NCBI GenBank assembly: GCA_964470555.1
Contig: CAYYDG010000013.1
Location: forward strand, 1-64,000
Reading direction: 5' to 3'
Source of the DNA: RBC074 sp964470555
Lineage (GTDB): Bacteria > Acidobacteriota > Blastocatellia > RBC074
Length of the DNA stretch: 64,000 bases
In this document: positions 62,146 through 64,000 of the stretch, piece after piece
How positions within the stretch are numbered: the stretch's first letter is position 1
How the letters are laid out: each line of letters begins with the position of its first letter
Translations under genes and position numbers: made by a program
The notes under the pieces: model-generated
What the model was told of the DNA's origin: nothing
The model's input: only the letters and a program-made list of their open reading frames with translations
Databases searched by the model: none

Positions 62146-64000
62146 TTGATCTGAATGGTTACGCGATTGGCGGCCACTCCGTTGACGCTGATGGCGATTT
62201 CAACTCGCCGCGGACCGGTTCCGGCCAGACTTGCGGGCAGTTCGATGTTGAGTTGATCCAATCCGGCAAATCCGCCTTGCGCGCCTGCATAAAGCACATT
62301 CGCCGGTTGCCCATCAATGGTGACAACGACTGATTCGGCGACTCCGTTGCCGTCATTGGGATTCGTTGCTGTGGCGTAGCGAACACCGGTGCCGTACAGC
62401 ACCAGAATGTTCGGGCGTCCATTGACCATTACGTCAAAAGGCGGTTGCTGGAAGCTGACACCGTCGCTCGTTGTTTGAGCCGCTGCGTCGCCAGTTCCCG
62501 AAGCGTTGGCCGTAAAGATGGCCGGAGCCGCCGCGACAATTTGAATGTTGCCAAGCGAATAATTGCCAAGCCCATTGCTGACGATGATCGTCGCCGAGCC
62601 GGATTCGACGCCTGCCGGAACGACGAAATTGATCTGCGTCGGCGAGACGAAAAACAGCGGCGCAGGAATGCCGTTCACGGTCAGCATGGTTTCGGCCAGA
62701 CTGGTCGGCAGCGGGAACGATTGCGCGATTTCGATGCGCGGCGCCAGATTCGATCCGAATGCCGCCGCGATTGATTCCGCGGCCAGCGGAGCGTTGCGGA
62801 AATCCGCCGCGTTGACCGCGGCCACCGGAGCGGTTTGCACAACGGCGATTTGCACGACTTTGACATCGCTGGATGCCCCGTCCGAAGCCGTAAAGCTGAT
62901 GCTGAGATTGCGGCCAACATCACTGGCCGCCGGCGTCCAGCGAAACGTGCCGCGCGCGCTGTTGTTGGTGTCGTTTGCGGCGCTGAACGTCGCTCCATCC
63001 GGCAATCCCGAAGGCGTAATCGTCACCGGCACGCTCGATCCCAAATCCTGCGCCGAAACGACGAAGCTCAGTTCGAGTCCAGGCAAGGCGATTTGCTGTG
63101 TGGCGGGCACCACCATCAACGGTGGTTGATTCGGCGAAATAATCGTCAACCCGTTCACCAGAAAACGTTCGTTGGTGGCAACGGTCGGCGTTCCTGTTCC
63201 GGTGTTTCCGCCTACGGTGTAGACAAATCCGCCCAACACTGCGCTGCCTTGCCGCGCGCGAGCGGCGGGCAAGTTGTACGAACCATCCAGGGATAACCAC
63301 TGATTGGCCGCAAAATCGTAAATGTCCACCGCGTTGATTGGAACGCTGTTGGCGTTTTCGCCGCCGATGATCAGCCAGTACAACCGACCGGACGAATCCT
63401 GCGCCAATGCGTTGTTGGCGTACCAGCGTTCGCGCGGAGCGTTCGCAATCGGCGACCACTGTTGCGTCGTGAAATCGAAAACTTCACCGCTGAGCAACAT
63501 TCCAGACGGACCGCGACCGCCTGTGACATACAGCTTGCCTGCGGCAAACGCCGATTCGTGCGCGAACCGCGCGCCCAGCATTGGCGGCATGACAGTCCAA
63601 GTGTTGGATTGAATGTTGTACATCTGGGCGTTGTCCAGCCCGGAAACCACCACGTCGCTGCCGCCGGTCATGAAATACCGGTTGTTCGCCGTATCAGCGG
63701 CAACTGCAAAAGCGTGAACTCCAACCGGCGGTTCGGCCAGTTTCGCCCAACTGTTTGCGGCAATGTCGTACACGTGATGGCTGCGATCCGCTTCGGAGGT
63801 CAGTGTGATGCCGCCCGGCATGTAGATTTTGCCGTTGATGGCGACGGCTTTGCCGGAATTGAGCGGCGTAGGCAAAGGAGCCAGCGATTCCCACGCCGGA
63901 GTCGCCGCTGCCGGATCGAGCCGCTGCACCGTGGTCAGGGAGTTGGCGTTGTTGGTCGTAGAGCGTCCGCCGATTTGATAGATGTATTTGCCGTCGCTGG
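62142..64000 (-). CDS. kelch-repeat/Ig-like protein with TIGR03437 domain, 5' end outside window
   Basis: The frame is open through the upstream window edge (K-Y-I-Y-Q-I-G-G-R continues a kelch repeat), so the 595-residue piece from an internal GTG at 63929 is only part of it. Kelch blades include KAVAINGKIYMPGGITLTSE, NRYFMTGGSDVVVSGLDNAQ, KLYVTGGRGPSGMLLSGEVF and GGFVYTVGGNTGTGTPTV. A putative Ig-like domain follows (LPGLELSFVVSAQDLGSSVP, GTFRWTPAASDVGRNL). The C-terminal ~220 residues are the Solibacter-type domain (AESIAAAFGSNLAPRIE, PLFFVSPTQINFVVPAG, NILVLYGTGVRYA). It is an exported surface protein of unknown role, overlapping YihY by 4 bp. Confidence 0.85.
   Translation of the reverse strand, partial: SDGKYIYQIGGRSTTNNANSLTTVQRLDPAAATPAWESLAPLPTPLNSGKAVAINGKIYMPGGITLTSEADRSHHVYDIAANSWAKLAEPPVGVHAFAVAADTANNRYFMTGGSDVVVSGLDNAQMYNIQSNTWTVMPPMLGARFAHESAFAAGKLYVTGGRGPSGMLLSGEVFDFTTQQWSPIANAPRERWYANNALAQDSSGRLYWLIIGGENANSVPINAVDIYDFAANQWLSLDGSYNLPAARARQGSAVLGGFVYTVGGNTGTGTPTVATNERFLVNGLTIISPNQPPLMVVPATQQIALPGLELSFVVSAQDLGSSVPVTITPSGLPDGATFSAANDTNNSARGTFRWTPAASDVGRNLSISFTASDGASSDVKVVQIAVVQTAPVAAVNAADFRNAPLAAESIAAAFGSNLAPRIEIAQSFPLPTSLAETMLTVNGIPAPLFFVSPTQINFVVPAGVESGSATIIVSNGLGNYSLGNIQIVAAAPAIFTANASGTGDAAAQTTSDGVSFQQPPFDVMVNGRPNILVLYGTGVRYATATNPNDGNGVAESVVVTIDGQPANVLYAGAQGGFAGLDQLNIELPASLAGTGPRRVEIAISVNGVAANRVTIQIK

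Overview
The window looks like a chromosomal segment of an Acidobacteriota bacterium, most likely near Blastocatellia/Solibacter-type lineages (inference). The evidence is the mix of gene families: a VWFA-related protein of the acidobacterial type (10848-12977), two proteins ending in the Solibacter-type C-terminal domain TIGR03437 (56512-58425 and 62142-64000), an Oar-like TonB-dependent receptor with an N-terminal carboxypeptidase-regulatory domain (25756-29286), a DUF1552/DUF1592 secreted cytochrome pair (16797-20698), and many secreted beta-propeller or Ig-like proteins. No rRNA, tRNA, CRISPR array, phage or intact transposase gene was recognised.

Layout. 1-10.8 kb: two copies of a small two-gene cassette (DUF5678-like protein plus retropepsin-like protein) enclose an orphan sugar-binding lipoprotein, two coupled carboxypeptidase-regulatory-like secreted proteins, an exported protein and two Gfo/Idh/MocA oxidoreductases. 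10.8-29.3 kb: mostly minus-strand secreted proteins (VWA, Uma2 nuclease, esterase/SMP-30 fusion, LolA-like, DUF1552/DUF1592, PQQ-type propeller, Ig-like protein) ending in the TonB receptor. 29.6-34.8 kb, plus strand: an SLC13-type permease, a CadC-like sensor with a TolB-type propeller, and a zinc-ribbon/GspG-like hybrid. 34.8-39.5 kb, minus strand: kynureninase-like enzyme, HAD phosphatase, tryptophan 2,3-dioxygenase, GNAT and a Ycf48-like propeller. 39.5-46.7 kb: an exopolysaccharide cluster (export protein, sugar-phosphate transferase, tyrosine kinase, AAA ATPase, chain-length protein) interrupted by a GxxExxY nuclease gene. 46.9-64 kb: ABC ATPase, a polynucleotide-kinase-like protein coupled to a 7TM-HD phosphohydrolase, a Kbp-like LysM protein, a deoxyhypusine-synthase-family enzyme beside arginine decarboxylase, SirB1-like protein, ribosomal protein S20, a PQQ sugar dehydrogenase, SelB, a BrkB/YihY membrane protein and a kelch/TIGR03437 protein cut by the window end.

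How genes work together. Tryptophan dioxygenase and the kynureninase-like enzyme suggest tryptophan breakdown to anthranilate, though no formamidase is visible. SpeA and the DHS-family protein suggest polyamine synthesis. The five EPS genes form a Wzx/Wzy- or exosortase-type polysaccharide export set. SelB implies that the cell makes selenoproteins.

The most distinctive content is in the gaps. Three copies of a ~170-bp element with ~28-bp terminal inverted repeats (15645-15813, 16606-16775, 36875-37044) are present, two of them inverted around one gene. REP/BIME-like hairpins, many word-based palindromes, and a GxxExxY nuclease gene sitting between 37-bp inverted arms are also present; an empty palindrome of the same family lies 4 kb away.
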